From Chondrinema litorale (GTDB lineage: Bacteria > Bacteroidota > Bacteroidia > Cytophagales > Flammeovirgaceae): a stretch of DNA of 64,000 bases. The notes beneath the pieces were generated by a model, which saw nothing but the letters and a program-made list of their open reading frames with translations, was not told the origin of the DNA and searched no databases. The DNA lies in NCBI RefSeq assembly GCF_026250525.1, contig NZ_CP111054.1:62001-126000 (forward strand), written 5' to 3'. Positions within the stretch are counted from its first letter, which is position 1. Each line of letters starts with the position of its first letter. The position numbers and the translations under genes are program-made. Positions 34,567 to 43,636 of the stretch are shown in pieces.

Positions 34567-34947
34567 TTGAAAAAACTATTTTCCATATTAACCCTTCAGC
34601 TATTTGTATTTGGCTTGTTTAGCCAGAGTTTTATCGTATTAAATTACGAGCTGAACAAAGAAGTGCTCACCGAGCTTTTTTGTATTAATAAGGAAAAACC
34701 CATGACTATGTGTATGGCAAAATGCCATTTACAAAAGCAGTTAGAGCAAGATCAGGAACAAAAAGAGAAAAAACAGCTAAGTCAATCAATGGCTATGTTT
34801 TTTGTATCTACTGTTGCCGAAGATTTTTGCTTCAATAAAACTGCAATGCCTTCCCCCCTAGTACAAAAAGGAATTACTCCTTACAGATTCACAATTATTC
34901 AAAAATTATCTACTCAGATTTTCCATCCACCAAAATCATTTTGCTAA
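34567..34947 (+). CDS. small secreted Cys/Met/His protein (paralogue 1), TTG start
   Basis: 126 residues with a signal peptide (MKKLFSILTLQLFVFGLFSQ) when read from TTG; no nearby in-frame ATG would preserve it. The mature part has a metal-site-like cluster LFCINKEKPMTMCMAKCHLQKQL (written in parts: FC, KPMTMC, AKCHLQK) with three Cys, Met and His, then a Gln/Lys/Glu helix. The C-terminus ends IFHPPKSFC. A paralogue lies at 36923. The family is unnamed to me; a copper- or haem-related chaperone role is inference from the neighbouring MbnH/MbnP genes. Confidence 0.7.
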   Translation: MKKLFSILTLQLFVFGLFSQSFIVLNYELNKEVLTELFCINKEKPMTMCMAKCHLQKQLEQDQEQKEKKQLSQSMAMFFVSTVAEDFCFNKTAMPSPLVQKGITPYRFTIIQKLSTQIFHPPKSFC

Positions 34948-35017
34948 AATAAATGTTCCTTTTAAGGAGGATTATGCCCTGTTTAGCTGTCTAAATAGGC
35001 GAATTTTAGTGGCAAAA

Positions 35018-35025
35018 TAATTTTG
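35018..35025 (+). promoter_or_regulatory. candidate -7 box TAATTTTG before MbnH 1
   Basis: It matches TAnnTTTG and ends 13 bases before the di-haem peroxidase start. No good -33 TTG is seen at the expected distance. The site may allow separate expression from the preceding small gene. Confidence 0.3.
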
Positions 35026-35038
35026 ACAACCAATTTAC

Positions 35039-36160
35039 ATGAATAGACTAATTTACTGTCTTGGCATGCTGGTGCTCTTGCTAGCTTGCGACGACAATAA
35101 TCCAGAAGAAGATATCAGCTACCCAGAAAGCTATGATTTGGAGGCTGATTTACCTTACTATTTCGGTACTAACTACGAAATTCCTGAAGACAACCCGATG
35201 ACAGTGCAGGGCATAGAACTAGGTAGAATGCTCTTTTACGAAACCAAGCTTTCTGGCGATAATACCATGTCTTGTGGCAGTTGCCACTTACAAGAACTGG
35301 CTTTTACCGATGGCAAATCGGTAAGTGCCGGAATTGATGGTATAGAAGGTACAAAAAGCGCTATGTCTATCTCCAACATGTTGTGGAATAAAAAATTCTT
35401 TTGGAATGGTCGTGCAGAAAGTTTAGAGGAGCAAGCACTCATTCCAATTCAAGATGAGATCGAACTCCACCAAAGTTTAGAAGATGCTGTAGCCAAATTA
35501 CAAGCTACAGAAGAATATCCGCCATTGTTTTTAAAAGCCTTTAAATCTGAGGAAATCACCTCCGAAAATATAGGCAAAGCCATTGCACAATTTGAGCGTA
35601 CGCTTATTTCTTCTAACTCAAAATACGACCAATATTTAAAGGGAGAATATACACCTACTGTTGAAGAACAATTGGGTATAGATTTATTTTTTACGCATCC
35701 AATTCCGCAAGCAGGTTTAAGAGGTGGTAACTGTGGCGACTGCCACACCAATGTATTAACCACTGGCGACCTTTCTGCTTTTAATGGTTTCCATAATAAT
35801 GGATTAGATGAAGATGCAGACCTCGACACAGGACTAGAAGAAGTAACTGGCAACGAAACCGATAAAGGTAAATTTAAAGCGCCCACCTTGCGAAATATTG
35901 AGCTTACAGCACCTTACATGCACGATGGCAGGTTTAGCACTTTAGAAGAAGTACTTGAACATTACGACCAACACATCTTTACAAGTGAGACACTCGATCC
36001 GCTGATTATTGAAGCCAGTAACGAGATTCGTTCCGAGGGAGACCCGATACAACTTTACCTCACAGACGATGAGAAACAGGCAATTATCGCATTTTTAAAA
36101 ATGCTTACAGATGATGACTTTATAACCAATGAAAAATTTTCAAACCCTTTTGAAGAATAG
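35039..36160 (+). CDS. di-haem cytochrome c peroxidase/MauG-family lipoprotein (MbnH-like 1)
   Basis: 373 residues, lipobox LLLAC then DDNNPEED, so a surface- or periplasm-exposed lipoprotein. Two c-type haem sites are visible: CGSCH (Cys79, Cys82, His83) and CGDCH (Cys232, Cys235, His236). Conserved segments include GIELGRMLFYETKLSGDNTMS, NMLWNKKFFWNGRAESLEEQ and APTLRNIELTAPYMHDGR. It precedes an MbnP-family gene by 5 bases, so an MbnH role (oxidising a Trp of MbnP through a bis-Fe(IV) state) is more likely than plain peroxide removal. That is inference from pairing. Confidence 0.9.
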   Translation: MNRLIYCLGMLVLLLACDDNNPEEDISYPESYDLEADLPYYFGTNYEIPEDNPMTVQGIELGRMLFYETKLSGDNTMSCGSCHLQELAFTDGKSVSAGIDGIEGTKSAMSISNMLWNKKFFWNGRAESLEEQALIPIQDEIELHQSLEDAVAKLQATEEYPPLFLKAFKSEEITSENIGKAIAQFERTLISSNSKYDQYLKGEYTPTVEEQLGIDLFFTHPIPQAGLRGGNCGDCHTNVLTTGDLSAFNGFHNNGLDEDADLDTGLEEVTGNETDKGKFKAPTLRNIELTAPYMHDGRFSTLEEVLEHYDQHIFTSETLDPLIIEASNEIRSEGDPIQLYLTDDEKQAIIAFLKMLTDDDFITNEKFSNPFEE

Positions 36161-36165
36161 AAGCT

Positions 36166-36915
36166 ATGAATAAATTGATTAAAATTTTACCCTTTCTAAT
36201 TCCAGTTTCGCTATTCAGTTGTGATGATGATGACCCTGTTGAAGAAGATAACACTGGAAGCATAAAGCTTGTAGTAAACATCTTAAACGATGGCGAAGCA
36301 CTAGAACTTGATAGTAAAGAGTATACCAACGAGGCAGGTAATGTCTATACAGTCACTGAATTTAAGTTTTACCTCAGCAATGTAAAACTGAGAAATACAT
36401 CTACAGGCGCTTTTTATCTTGAGCCAGATAGTTACCATTTAGTGGAAAGATTACCCGAAAGCAATGTGTATGAGATTGAAATAGATGATGTGCCGATAGA
36501 AACCTACAACCAATTAGAGTTTGCTGTTGGGGTAGATAATGGCAAAAACTATTCGCTAGACAATGTAGGTGCACTCGACCCAACTAACAACATGGCTTGG
36601 GACTGGAACACTGGTTATAAATTTCTTTTACTAGAAGGTAGACACTTAAATGGAAGTGATACTCCTGCTGGTTTGGTAATGCATATCGGTAGCGATTCTA
36701 ACTATAAAACCATTAAGTTGAGTACCGACACTGTTGAAATAGCTCAAGGCAAAGAAGCTGTGTATAACATTAATGCAGAAATTTCGCAGATTTTTAAAGA
36801 ACCAAACACCATAGATTTTACAACAAACAATGTGGTAATGTTCGATTCTATTGCGAATAAAGTAGCTGCCAACTATGCCAATAATATGTTTTCCATCAGC
36901 AGTGTAGAAGACTAA
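36166..36915 (+). CDS. MbnP-family lipoprotein (1)
   Basis: 249 residues, lipobox FSC (Cys19) followed by DDDDPVEED. The MbnP-like domain is seen in VTEFKFYLSNVKLRN, PDSYHLVE, YNQLEFAVGVDNGKNYS and MAWDWNTGYKFLLLEG. The Trp-rich WDWNTGYKF block is the hallmark; in characterised MbnP proteins a Trp is converted to kynurenine by the partner MbnH and copper is bound. Which Trp is used here cannot be told. Sits directly between MbnH 1 and the second small Cys protein. Confidence 0.87.
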   Translation: MNKLIKILPFLIPVSLFSCDDDDPVEEDNTGSIKLVVNILNDGEALELDSKEYTNEAGNVYTVTEFKFYLSNVKLRNTSTGAFYLEPDSYHLVERLPESNVYEIEIDDVPIETYNQLEFAVGVDNGKNYSLDNVGALDPTNNMAWDWNTGYKFLLLEGRHLNGSDTPAGLVMHIGSDSNYKTIKLSTDTVEIAQGKEAVYNINAEISQIFKEPNTIDFTTNNVVMFDSIANKVAANYANNMFSISSVED

Positions 36916-36922
36916 TAAAAGC

Positions 36923-37306
36923 TTGATAAAAAAGCATTTCCATATTATCCTTTTCATTTTGGTATTGCTCACCGGCAATATGCGCTTTGCTATTGTAAAT
37001 ACCTGCTATCAAATAAATAAGCAGAACATAGCAAAGTACCTGTGTGAGAATACCGATAAACCAGAAATGCATTGCGATGGGAAATGCTTTATGAATAAAA
37101 ACCTGCAAAGTGGAAACGAAACTCCGGATGATCAAAAAAGCAAAAATCCCGGATTTCTTTATAAAATCGACTTTTTCAAATTACAGAATGAAGAAATTCA
37201 TTTTGATGTAGCTGAAGTTTCCACACTGCAAAACTTTTCCAATTACAGTTTCATTCTTCTTGAGTCTGAAAACTCAAAGGTATTTCGCCCGCCCATTGCT
37301 TCATAA
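36923..37306 (+). CDS. small secreted Cys/Met/His protein (paralogue 2), TTG start
   Basis: 127 residues from TTG, 7 bases after the MbnP 1 stop; no ATG would keep the signal peptide (MIKKHFHIILFILVLLTG). The metal-site-like cluster is KYLC, then KPEMHC, then GKCFMNK, aligned with paralogue 1 as LC-x-N-x2-KP-x-M-x-C-x2-KC. The C-terminus (VFRPPIAS) shares an F-x-PP element with paralogue 1. It is translationally coupled to the MbnP gene, which strengthens a joint function. No enzymatic domain. Confidence 0.72.
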   Translation: MIKKHFHIILFILVLLTGNMRFAIVNTCYQINKQNIAKYLCENTDKPEMHCDGKCFMNKNLQSGNETPDDQKSKNPGFLYKIDFFKLQNEEIHFDVAEVSTLQNFSNYSFILLESENSKVFRPPIAS

Positions 37307-37408
37307 TTCATAGTACCCTTTTCAGATGTTCTCAATAGCAACTCTAGCTATTGGTGCATTTGCATACATCTAAATTTTTATGAATTATTTATACGAAATA
37401 CCATAACA

Positions 37409-38224
37409 ATGAAAATTTCAACAATTAGTAAATACATATTTCTTGCATTCACACTCGCATTTTTCAATTCTTGTAATGACGATGACGACGATACTCAGGA
37501 TGTAACCGAAGCAGGTACGATAAGCATCAATTTCTCAAATGTAATTGGCACCAGCGATGTAGAGCTCGCTACAGACTTTACTGCTACCAGCGGAGATGAA
37601 ATCACTTTTACCCGCTTTCAATACATCATTAGTAATGTTACACTTATCGGAGAAGATGGCAGCACTTATTTAATTCCAGATTCATACTATATTTTCGGGC
37701 AAGCTAGCGATACTTCTGCATTAAAAGAGGCTATTGAAATCGCGGATATTCCTGCCGGAAATTATACTGGTATTCAGTTTTCTGTTGGCGTAGACCCAAC
37801 TACCAATGCAAATACAGATACTTACCAAAAAGGAGACTTACAAGGTGGTTTAGGTATGGACTGGGGTTGGGCAACTGGTTATAAGTTTATTAACTGGGAA
37901 GGTTCTTATTTTAATACTTCAACCAATGAAGATGTTGTTTTCAGATTCCATATTGGTACTGATGATAATTACAGAACTTTTGAGCAGGATTTTCCATCAA
38001 CCATTACCATCAATGGAGAGATGACCACCGATATTATGTTTGAAGTGCAAGCAAATGATATTTTTGAAGCAGTTGGTTTGAATGATTTGGGTGTAAATTT
38101 ACCAGCAACAGATGCTACTTTTACAGGTGTTATGTTTAGCCCGGCTGATAAAGCGACCCTTATTGCAGATGCATATGCGAATATGTTTACGCTACATCAT
38201 GTAATGAACTCATCTGCTGAATAA
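37409..38224 (+). CDS. MbnP-family lipoprotein (2)
   Basis: 271 residues, lipobox NSC (Cys22) followed by NDDDDDTQD. It shares the MbnP pattern with copy 1: ITFTRFQYIISNVTLIGEDG, PDSYYIFGQ, GIQFSVGVDPTTN and GMDWGWATGYKFINWEG, which holds three Trp. Its gene order relative to its peroxidase is reversed (MbnP first) compared with copy 1, so the two pairs stand back to front around the second small Cys protein. Sequence divergence between the copies suggests an old duplication or separate acquisition. Confidence 0.87.
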   Translation: MKISTISKYIFLAFTLAFFNSCNDDDDDTQDVTEAGTISINFSNVIGTSDVELATDFTATSGDEITFTRFQYIISNVTLIGEDGSTYLIPDSYYIFGQASDTSALKEAIEIADIPAGNYTGIQFSVGVDPTTNANTDTYQKGDLQGGLGMDWGWATGYKFINWEGSYFNTSTNEDVVFRFHIGTDDNYRTFEQDFPSTITINGEMTTDIMFEVQANDIFEAVGLNDLGVNLPATDATFTGVMFSPADKATLIADAYANMFTLHHVMNSSAE

Positions 38225-38231
38225 TATAAAC

Positions 38232-39374
38232 ATGAAAAAAGCAGCGAGAAAATATCAGGCAAGTCACTTAAAAATGCTAAGTGCTCCATTAAATATTTTG
38301 TTGAAAAGCAATCTATTTATTTGGCTGGTCTCGGCTGCTTTTTTCTTTATTTTTCAGGGATGTGAAGAGAAGAAAAAAGAAATTGCTAGTGATAATCCAT
38401 TTGTAACTGTAAAAGTAGCTTCTAACCTAGCTGACTCTGTACCTTATCCAGAAAGGAATCCATTTACCATAGAAGGCATCAGTTTGGGAAGGAAGTTGTT
38501 TTACGACCCCATACTTTCGGCAAATAACCAAATAGCTTGTGCGACTTGCCACATACAAGGAATGGCATTTACAGAAGGTTCTAGCCTTTCTGTAAGAGGA
38601 GTTTCCGGCAAAGAACTGGAAAGGCATGTACCGGCAATCATCAACATTGCTTGGCACAAAGGGCTTTTCTGGGATGGAGGCGTAAAGAATATTGAATCTT
38701 TATCTTTTGCACCGCTCACTCACGAAGATGAGATGGGGCAAGACATGGTAGAATTGGTAGAAGAGTTGCAGGCGATTCCAGATTATCGGGCACATTTTAA
38801 AAGAGCTTTCGGCATTGACACTATTCATACAGCATATATCGTAAGGGCTTTGGCTCAGTTTCAGCGAACCATCATATCTGATAATTCAAAATATGATCAG
38901 TTTATGAGACATGAAGAAGGAGTTGCATTGAGTGAAGTAGAATTGAAAGGCATGCAGGTTTTTGAGGAAAAATGTAGCAGTTGCCATCAAGGTGCATTCT
39001 TTACTGACTTTCTTTTTCATAACAATGGCTTAAGCGATACCTTTCCTATGGAGCCAGAACACAAAGCTCAGGGCAGGCATAGAGTTACTTTAAAGCTAGA
39101 AGATTTGGGTAGATTTAAAACCCCTACTCTACGCAATGTAATGCTTACTGCTCCATATATGCACGATGGTCGCTTTAAAACCATCAATGAGATTTTGAAC
39201 CATTACGATTCAGGTATGTTGAGTTCTCCTTCTTTAGATTCGCTTTTTACAGCTAGAAAACCCAAGCCGGGAGTTTCACTTGATCATGCTGAAAAAGAGG
39301 CGATTAAAGCATTTCTTCACACCCTTACAGATTATTCATTCATTTCAGATACTACACTGAGCAATCCCTTTTAA
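38232..39374 (+). CDS. di-haem cytochrome c peroxidase/MauG-family lipoprotein (MbnH-like 2)
   Basis: 380 residues with an extended basic N-terminus before the hydrophobic stretch and a lipobox-like FQGC near residue 44. Haem sites are CATCH (Cys103, Cys106, His107) and CSSCH (Cys248, Cys251, His252). Conserved segments include ISLGRKLFYDPILSANNQIA, NIAWHKGLFWDGGVKNIE and TPTLRNVMLTAPYMHDGR. It follows MbnP 2 by 7 bases and should be its partner. A classical peroxidase function remains possible. Confidence 0.88.
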   Translation: MKKAARKYQASHLKMLSAPLNILLKSNLFIWLVSAAFFFIFQGCEEKKKEIASDNPFVTVKVASNLADSVPYPERNPFTIEGISLGRKLFYDPILSANNQIACATCHIQGMAFTEGSSLSVRGVSGKELERHVPAIINIAWHKGLFWDGGVKNIESLSFAPLTHEDEMGQDMVELVEELQAIPDYRAHFKRAFGIDTIHTAYIVRALAQFQRTIISDNSKYDQFMRHEEGVALSEVELKGMQVFEEKCSSCHQGAFFTDFLFHNNGLSDTFPMEPEHKAQGRHRVTLKLEDLGRFKTPTLRNVMLTAPYMHDGRFKTINEILNHYDSGMLSSPSLDSLFTARKPKPGVSLDHAEKEAIKAFLHTLTDYSFISDTTLSNPF

Positions 39375-39432
39375 CAATCTATGATTATGCTATTTGAGAT
39401 CATGCAAGATTGATCAGACCAAACAAGAAATT

Positions 39433-40416
39433 ATGAAATTAAAAATATATCTATTATGCATATTTGCCGGGTTCCTTTCGGCAAAGTCAGAAGCATGCGA
39501 CATTTGTAATCTTTTTGAATGCAATTTAATTGGTAATAAAAGCTACTTCGGTATTTACTACAGACATCGAGTGTTTAACGGCTACGGGCATTTAAACCAA
39601 AACCATAACCTCATAATGTCTAGAAAAAGCACCATGCACGAGCCAGAAGATGCAGGCTTCTATGCAGATAAAACCCAAAAAGACTACGAAACCTACACTA
39701 CTTGGGAGTTACGCGGAAACTACACCATTAAAAACAAGGTAAATATTATGATGATTTTGCCTTATAAAAGAAATGTGGTTTACTACGAAAAAGTGATTGA
39801 TGCACCAAACCCACAAAGAGATAGTTTAATGACTTTGGAAGGTTGGGGAGATTTAACCCTAGGTGCAGATTATATGATAAAACTCGATGGTGGAAAGGCA
39901 AAGCACATTTTGAGACCCGGCTTTGCAGTAAATGTACCTACTGGACAACACAGCCAAACAGATGCATACGGAGAAGTATACGACCCGATTATACAACCCG
40001 GAACAGGTGCTTGGGCGATCATCATCAGAATGAATTACCAATACTTTAACATGATGAAGAAATACGGTTTTTATGTAAGCATGAATTACAAAAAATCGGA
40101 AACAGGTGTGAACCAATACCTTTTTGCAGATAGCTATAATGTACAAGCAGATATATTTTACCAAATGCGGAAAAACCAATGGAGCTTTATTCCAAAAGCG
40201 GGTGCATTTTTAGAAACTGCCGGCTATAACACTTATTTAGATGCTACACAAAACCACTCTGGTGGCTCTGTTCTTTTTGGCAATGTAGGCATGGATATAA
40301 ACCGCGATAAAGTAACACTACAAACTTATTTGCAACTTCCTATTGCAGAAAACCTCAACGGAAACCAATTAGGCAATGCCGGACGAATTAACCTAGGTGT
40401 CATCTATAATTTGTAA
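39433..40416 (+). CDS. outer-membrane beta-barrel protein closing the MbnH/MbnP cluster
   Basis: About 327 residues from the ATG at 39433. A signal peptide ending near SAKSEA is followed by a Cys motif CDICNLFEC at the mature N-terminus, which may bind metal or form disulphides. The rest is alternating strands ending GRINLGVIYNL, typical of transporter-like barrels of the phenol-degradation/transporter (COG4313-like) type. Gene order suggests it serves the copper/kynurenine proteins. It is convergent with the TPR gene. Confidence 0.72.
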   Translation: MKLKIYLLCIFAGFLSAKSEACDICNLFECNLIGNKSYFGIYYRHRVFNGYGHLNQNHNLIMSRKSTMHEPEDAGFYADKTQKDYETYTTWELRGNYTIKNKVNIMMILPYKRNVVYYEKVIDAPNPQRDSLMTLEGWGDLTLGADYMIKLDGGKAKHILRPGFAVNVPTGQHSQTDAYGEVYDPIIQPGTGAWAIIIRMNYQYFNMMKKYGFYVSMNYKKSETGVNQYLFADSYNVQADIFYQMRKNQWSFIPKAGAFLETAGYNTYLDATQNHSGGSVLFGNVGMDINRDKVTLQTYLQLPIAENLNGNQLGNAGRINLGVIYNL

Positions 40417-40421
40417 TGTTT

Positions 40422-40460
40422 CAATCAGGGTATATTTACTGAGGCTAATTGCCCTGATTG
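40422..40460. terminator. hairpin between convergent barrel and TPR genes
   Basis: A perfect 9-bp inverted repeat (CAATCAGGG / CCCTGATTG, 21-base loop) overlaps the 3' end of the TPR gene and lies just after the barrel stop. TATTTTC follows on the plus strand. It probably serves as terminator in both directions. Confidence 0.55.
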
Positions 40461-43394
40461 TATTTTCTGGATTCCTATAGAAGAAATGCTCATCACTTCG
40501 GTAGAAGTACTTTTCTCAGGAGAAAGAATACCAATGAGCGAGATACTGTTCATTTCTGTAGGCTGGTTTTTTTCTAATTCTATCACACCAACCTTAAGTT
40601 TTAAGATTTTCGGCAGATACAAGCCGGCAATCATAAATACAATTGAGCCAAAAGAAATTAGAACATAATATCCGGCTGGGAGTAAATCCACTTTCTCATC
40701 AGTAGAAACTTTTAAATCAATGCTGTCTATTAGGCCACTATTGTTTTGAATAAAATCTGTGCCTGCCATAGATTTTAGCGCTTCTACAAGGGTATTTTTG
40801 TCTTCAAACTTAATCCCTTTAAGCTTGTCAATATCTTTTATTTCATTTTCAACATCGGATAAGATGCTTTCCAAATAGTCAACTGCATTATCATTCAAAA
40901 TGTATTGGTCGTTACTTTTTGTACCGAAATAAAAGAAATACTGGCTACCAACAAATAATATAAAGGCCATAGCAATTACTAGTACAGCACCAAAACTTTC
41001 TAACCTATTTGTTTCTTTGTTGGTGTTCACATATTTCTCTACTTTGCTCTTTGCGGCAAGCGCCTTATGGTTTTCTGGGTCGCACTCACAAGCCTTTATA
41101 AAATAATTTAAACTATCATTAAGATAGGCAGATTTAATACCTACTTTAAAATCTTCGTACTGTTTGGTTTTGATGTAGCCCAAAGCATAATAAATGTCAG
41201 ACAGTTTAATATCTTTATAAACCCGCTCTTTATTGGCTGATTTAGGAGCATGTAAATCTAATCTTTTAGAGCCTGCGCCAGATTTGCCAAGTCTTACTGC
41301 ATCTTTAAAGTAATTCTCTGCGGATTCCAACATGGCTTCATCTGGCTCGTCGGATGACCTTTGCATAATGCTTTCACCCAAACCAATTAAAGCATCAACA
41401 TTGTTAGGGTCTCTTTTTAAGATTTTCTTAAAGATATTATCAGCATCAAAATAATCTTTATTCCTCAGATATGCATTACCTAAGTTAAGAGTCAAACTTA
41501 AATTATGTGGTTCTAATTTAATGGCTGTTTTAAACGCCCAAACCGCCTCTTTAAACTCATCTTTAATCAAATGTAACTGCCCTTTTAGGTTATACCAAGG
41601 CGCACTTTCTTTACCAGTTTTAAGAAAATTGTTAATCAACTCTTTCGCTTTCTCGTATTTTTCTTCGGTAAAATATAACTCAGTCATAGTAAGCTGATCT
41701 TGTGCCGTTACAAATGGCTTTTTCAACACTTTTTCGGCCGTTTTTAAATTGGCATTACGCTTCCAGTATAAGCTTACATCAGGGTTTATCATTATACCAG
41801 ATTGAACTGCATACACTTTATTTAGCGCCAGTAGCAATCCTAAATGCGTTTCATCTTGTTTTAATCCCTTGGTAAATAATTTTATGGCTTTTTCATATTC
41901 TCCTAAAACCTCAAAATAAATACCTCCTACATAGAGGTAATTGCTTGGGTCTTTACTAAATGTTTTATCACTTTCTAGCTTGTCTTCATATTTCTGTAAA
42001 GCATCATCGCACAACTTTCTAGCTTTATCATATTCACCTTTTTTAAACAAGTAATTGGCTTTGTTATGAAGGGTGTAAACATTCTCTTTATCTTGACTTA
42101 TCGCTTCATCTAATATTTCAATGGCTTTTTCAAGATTACTTGTAGCATCGTAATGGTTAGAGATGTCTAAAAGTATCTCTTTCATTTCTTTTAGCTCTCT
42201 ACTTTTGTTGTAGTAGTGCAAGCTCTTATCAAAATCTTTAATAAAATAATTATAGAGATTACCCAATGCCCAATAACCATAGGCAGATTTCTTTTCTTCT
42301 ACCAGTTTTACAAAATCGGTAACCAGCTCTTCATTGTTAGTTTGCGAAATAATTACATAAATGTTGTAATAAGCTAAATAACTATCTGGACTGTATTCTA
42401 TACATTTTTCATATTTCAGTCTGGCTTCTTCAAACTTGTAATCTTCTTGGAATATTTTACCTAAACCAAAGTATGAGTGGGGATAACTAGGGTCTATTAA
42501 AAGTGCTTTTTCGTAATATGCAATCGCTTTATCGGTATCCTTTTTTTCGAATGAAAGCCCCAGATTATGATAAGCATATATAAAGTTTGGATCTATTTCA
42601 ATACATTTTTCATACTTCACTATGGCTTCTTCCAAGTTACCCTCTTCTAAATAAATATTACCCAAACCATTGAGTGCATAAGTAAAGGAAGAATTTATTG
42701 AAATTGTTTTTTCATAGTAGTATTTAGCTTTGCTATTATCACGATTCTCGTATGTAAGTCCGACATTAAAGTAAGCCAAGTCGTAGTTTGCATCAAGTTC
42801 GATACACTTTAGGTATTGCTCTCTTGCTTTTGAAAAATCATTCTTATCAAAATATATGTTTCCTAAACCTAAATATGAGTCAACCCGATTCGGATCGAGA
42901 GCAATGGCCTTCTCATAATTAGTTTTTGCATTTTCGGGTTCAGCTTTGTTTAGCAGCAAACCTAAATTAAAGTAAGCTATACTTAAATTTGGATCTATCT
43001 CTAAACACTTTTCGTAATTTGCTTTTGCCTCTTCTATTAATCCTTTACCTAGATAAATATTTCCTAGTGCCAAATAAGCATCTACATAAACAGGATCTAT
43101 CTCAATTGCCTTATTGTAATATTCAACCGACTTGTCTATGTCAATGATTGAATAACTCAATCCTAAGTTAAAGTAAGCCCATTTGTATTCTGGGTTTAAC
43201 TCAATACATTTTTCGTATTGCTTTATGGCTTCTTCTCTCTTTCCAGCATTGAGCAAAATATTTCCTAATCCATTATAAGCATCTAAAAATGTAGGATCTG
43301 CTTCTATTGACTGTTTATATAATTCAATTGCTTTTTCTGGATTGGTACTTTGTAAAGTATTAGCCTCCTGAAAAAAGTCTGTTGCTATGGTCAT
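40425..43394 (-). CDS. giant tetratricopeptide-repeat protein with C-terminal membrane helices
   Basis: 989 residues. Residues 1 to about 330 are built from pairs of TPRs forming a super-repeat of about 66-68 residues: a DAYxGLGNIY repeat alternates with an AYFNLGLxxE repeat, each ending with YEKCIEIDP-like text. More irregular TPRs continue to about 780. Two hydrophobic helices lie near 805-830 and 905-930, so the C-terminus is membrane inserted. There is no signal peptide, putting the TPR superhelix in the cytoplasm. Likely a protein-protein scaffold; partners unknown. Confidence 0.88.
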   Translation of the reverse strand: MTIATDFFQEANTLQSTNPEKAIELYKQSIEADPTFLDAYNGLGNILLNAGKREEAIKQYEKCIELNPEYKWAYFNLGLSYSIIDIDKSVEYYNKAIEIDPVYVDAYLALGNIYLGKGLIEEAKANYEKCLEIDPNLSIAYFNLGLLLNKAEPENAKTNYEKAIALDPNRVDSYLGLGNIYFDKNDFSKAREQYLKCIELDANYDLAYFNVGLTYENRDNSKAKYYYEKTISINSSFTYALNGLGNIYLEEGNLEEAIVKYEKCIEIDPNFIYAYHNLGLSFEKKDTDKAIAYYEKALLIDPSYPHSYFGLGKIFQEDYKFEEARLKYEKCIEYSPDSYLAYYNIYVIISQTNNEELVTDFVKLVEEKKSAYGYWALGNLYNYFIKDFDKSLHYYNKSRELKEMKEILLDISNHYDATSNLEKAIEILDEAISQDKENVYTLHNKANYLFKKGEYDKARKLCDDALQKYEDKLESDKTFSKDPSNYLYVGGIYFEVLGEYEKAIKLFTKGLKQDETHLGLLLALNKVYAVQSGIMINPDVSLYWKRNANLKTAEKVLKKPFVTAQDQLTMTELYFTEEKYEKAKELINNFLKTGKESAPWYNLKGQLHLIKDEFKEAVWAFKTAIKLEPHNLSLTLNLGNAYLRNKDYFDADNIFKKILKRDPNNVDALIGLGESIMQRSSDEPDEAMLESAENYFKDAVRLGKSGAGSKRLDLHAPKSANKERVYKDIKLSDIYYALGYIKTKQYEDFKVGIKSAYLNDSLNYFIKACECDPENHKALAAKSKVEKYVNTNKETNRLESFGAVLVIAMAFILFVGSQYFFYFGTKSNDQYILNDNAVDYLESILSDVENEIKDIDKLKGIKFEDKNTLVEALKSMAGTDFIQNNSGLIDSIDLKVSTDEKVDLLPAGYYVLISFGSIVFMIAGLYLPKILKLKVGVIELEKNQPTEMNSISLIGILSPEKSTSTEVMSISSIGIQKIQSGQLASVNIP

Positions 43395-43567
43395 AAAAGG
43401 TGTATCAGAGGTAAATAATATTATAACCCACCATCACTCACTTTATTCAACTCATAACTAATTTAATAATAGTTTTTTAAATTTTAATTGATTTATGAAG
43501 GAAAAAACAGCTAGAATTAAAATAAAATGCGGCTAAATAGCTCTTTATTAGAATTTTTTTGATTTAA

Positions 43568-43612
43568 AAAAAATACTGCCTGCCTTTATGAGATAAAGAA
43601 CAAACAGTATTT
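43568..43612 (-). terminator. rho-independent terminator of the DUF2167 gene
   Basis: On the minus strand, AAATACTG pairs with CAGTATTT and is followed by an eight-T run. A nested CTTTAT/ATAAAG stem sits in the loop. It lies about 25 bases beyond the stop codon. Confidence 0.8.
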
Positions 43613-43636
43613 AAATAATATTAGGTCGATTATAGC

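Noticed and set aside
39843..40179. Alternative frames inside the outer-membrane barrel gene
   Set aside because: These are short shadows of a clear signal-peptide barrel protein.
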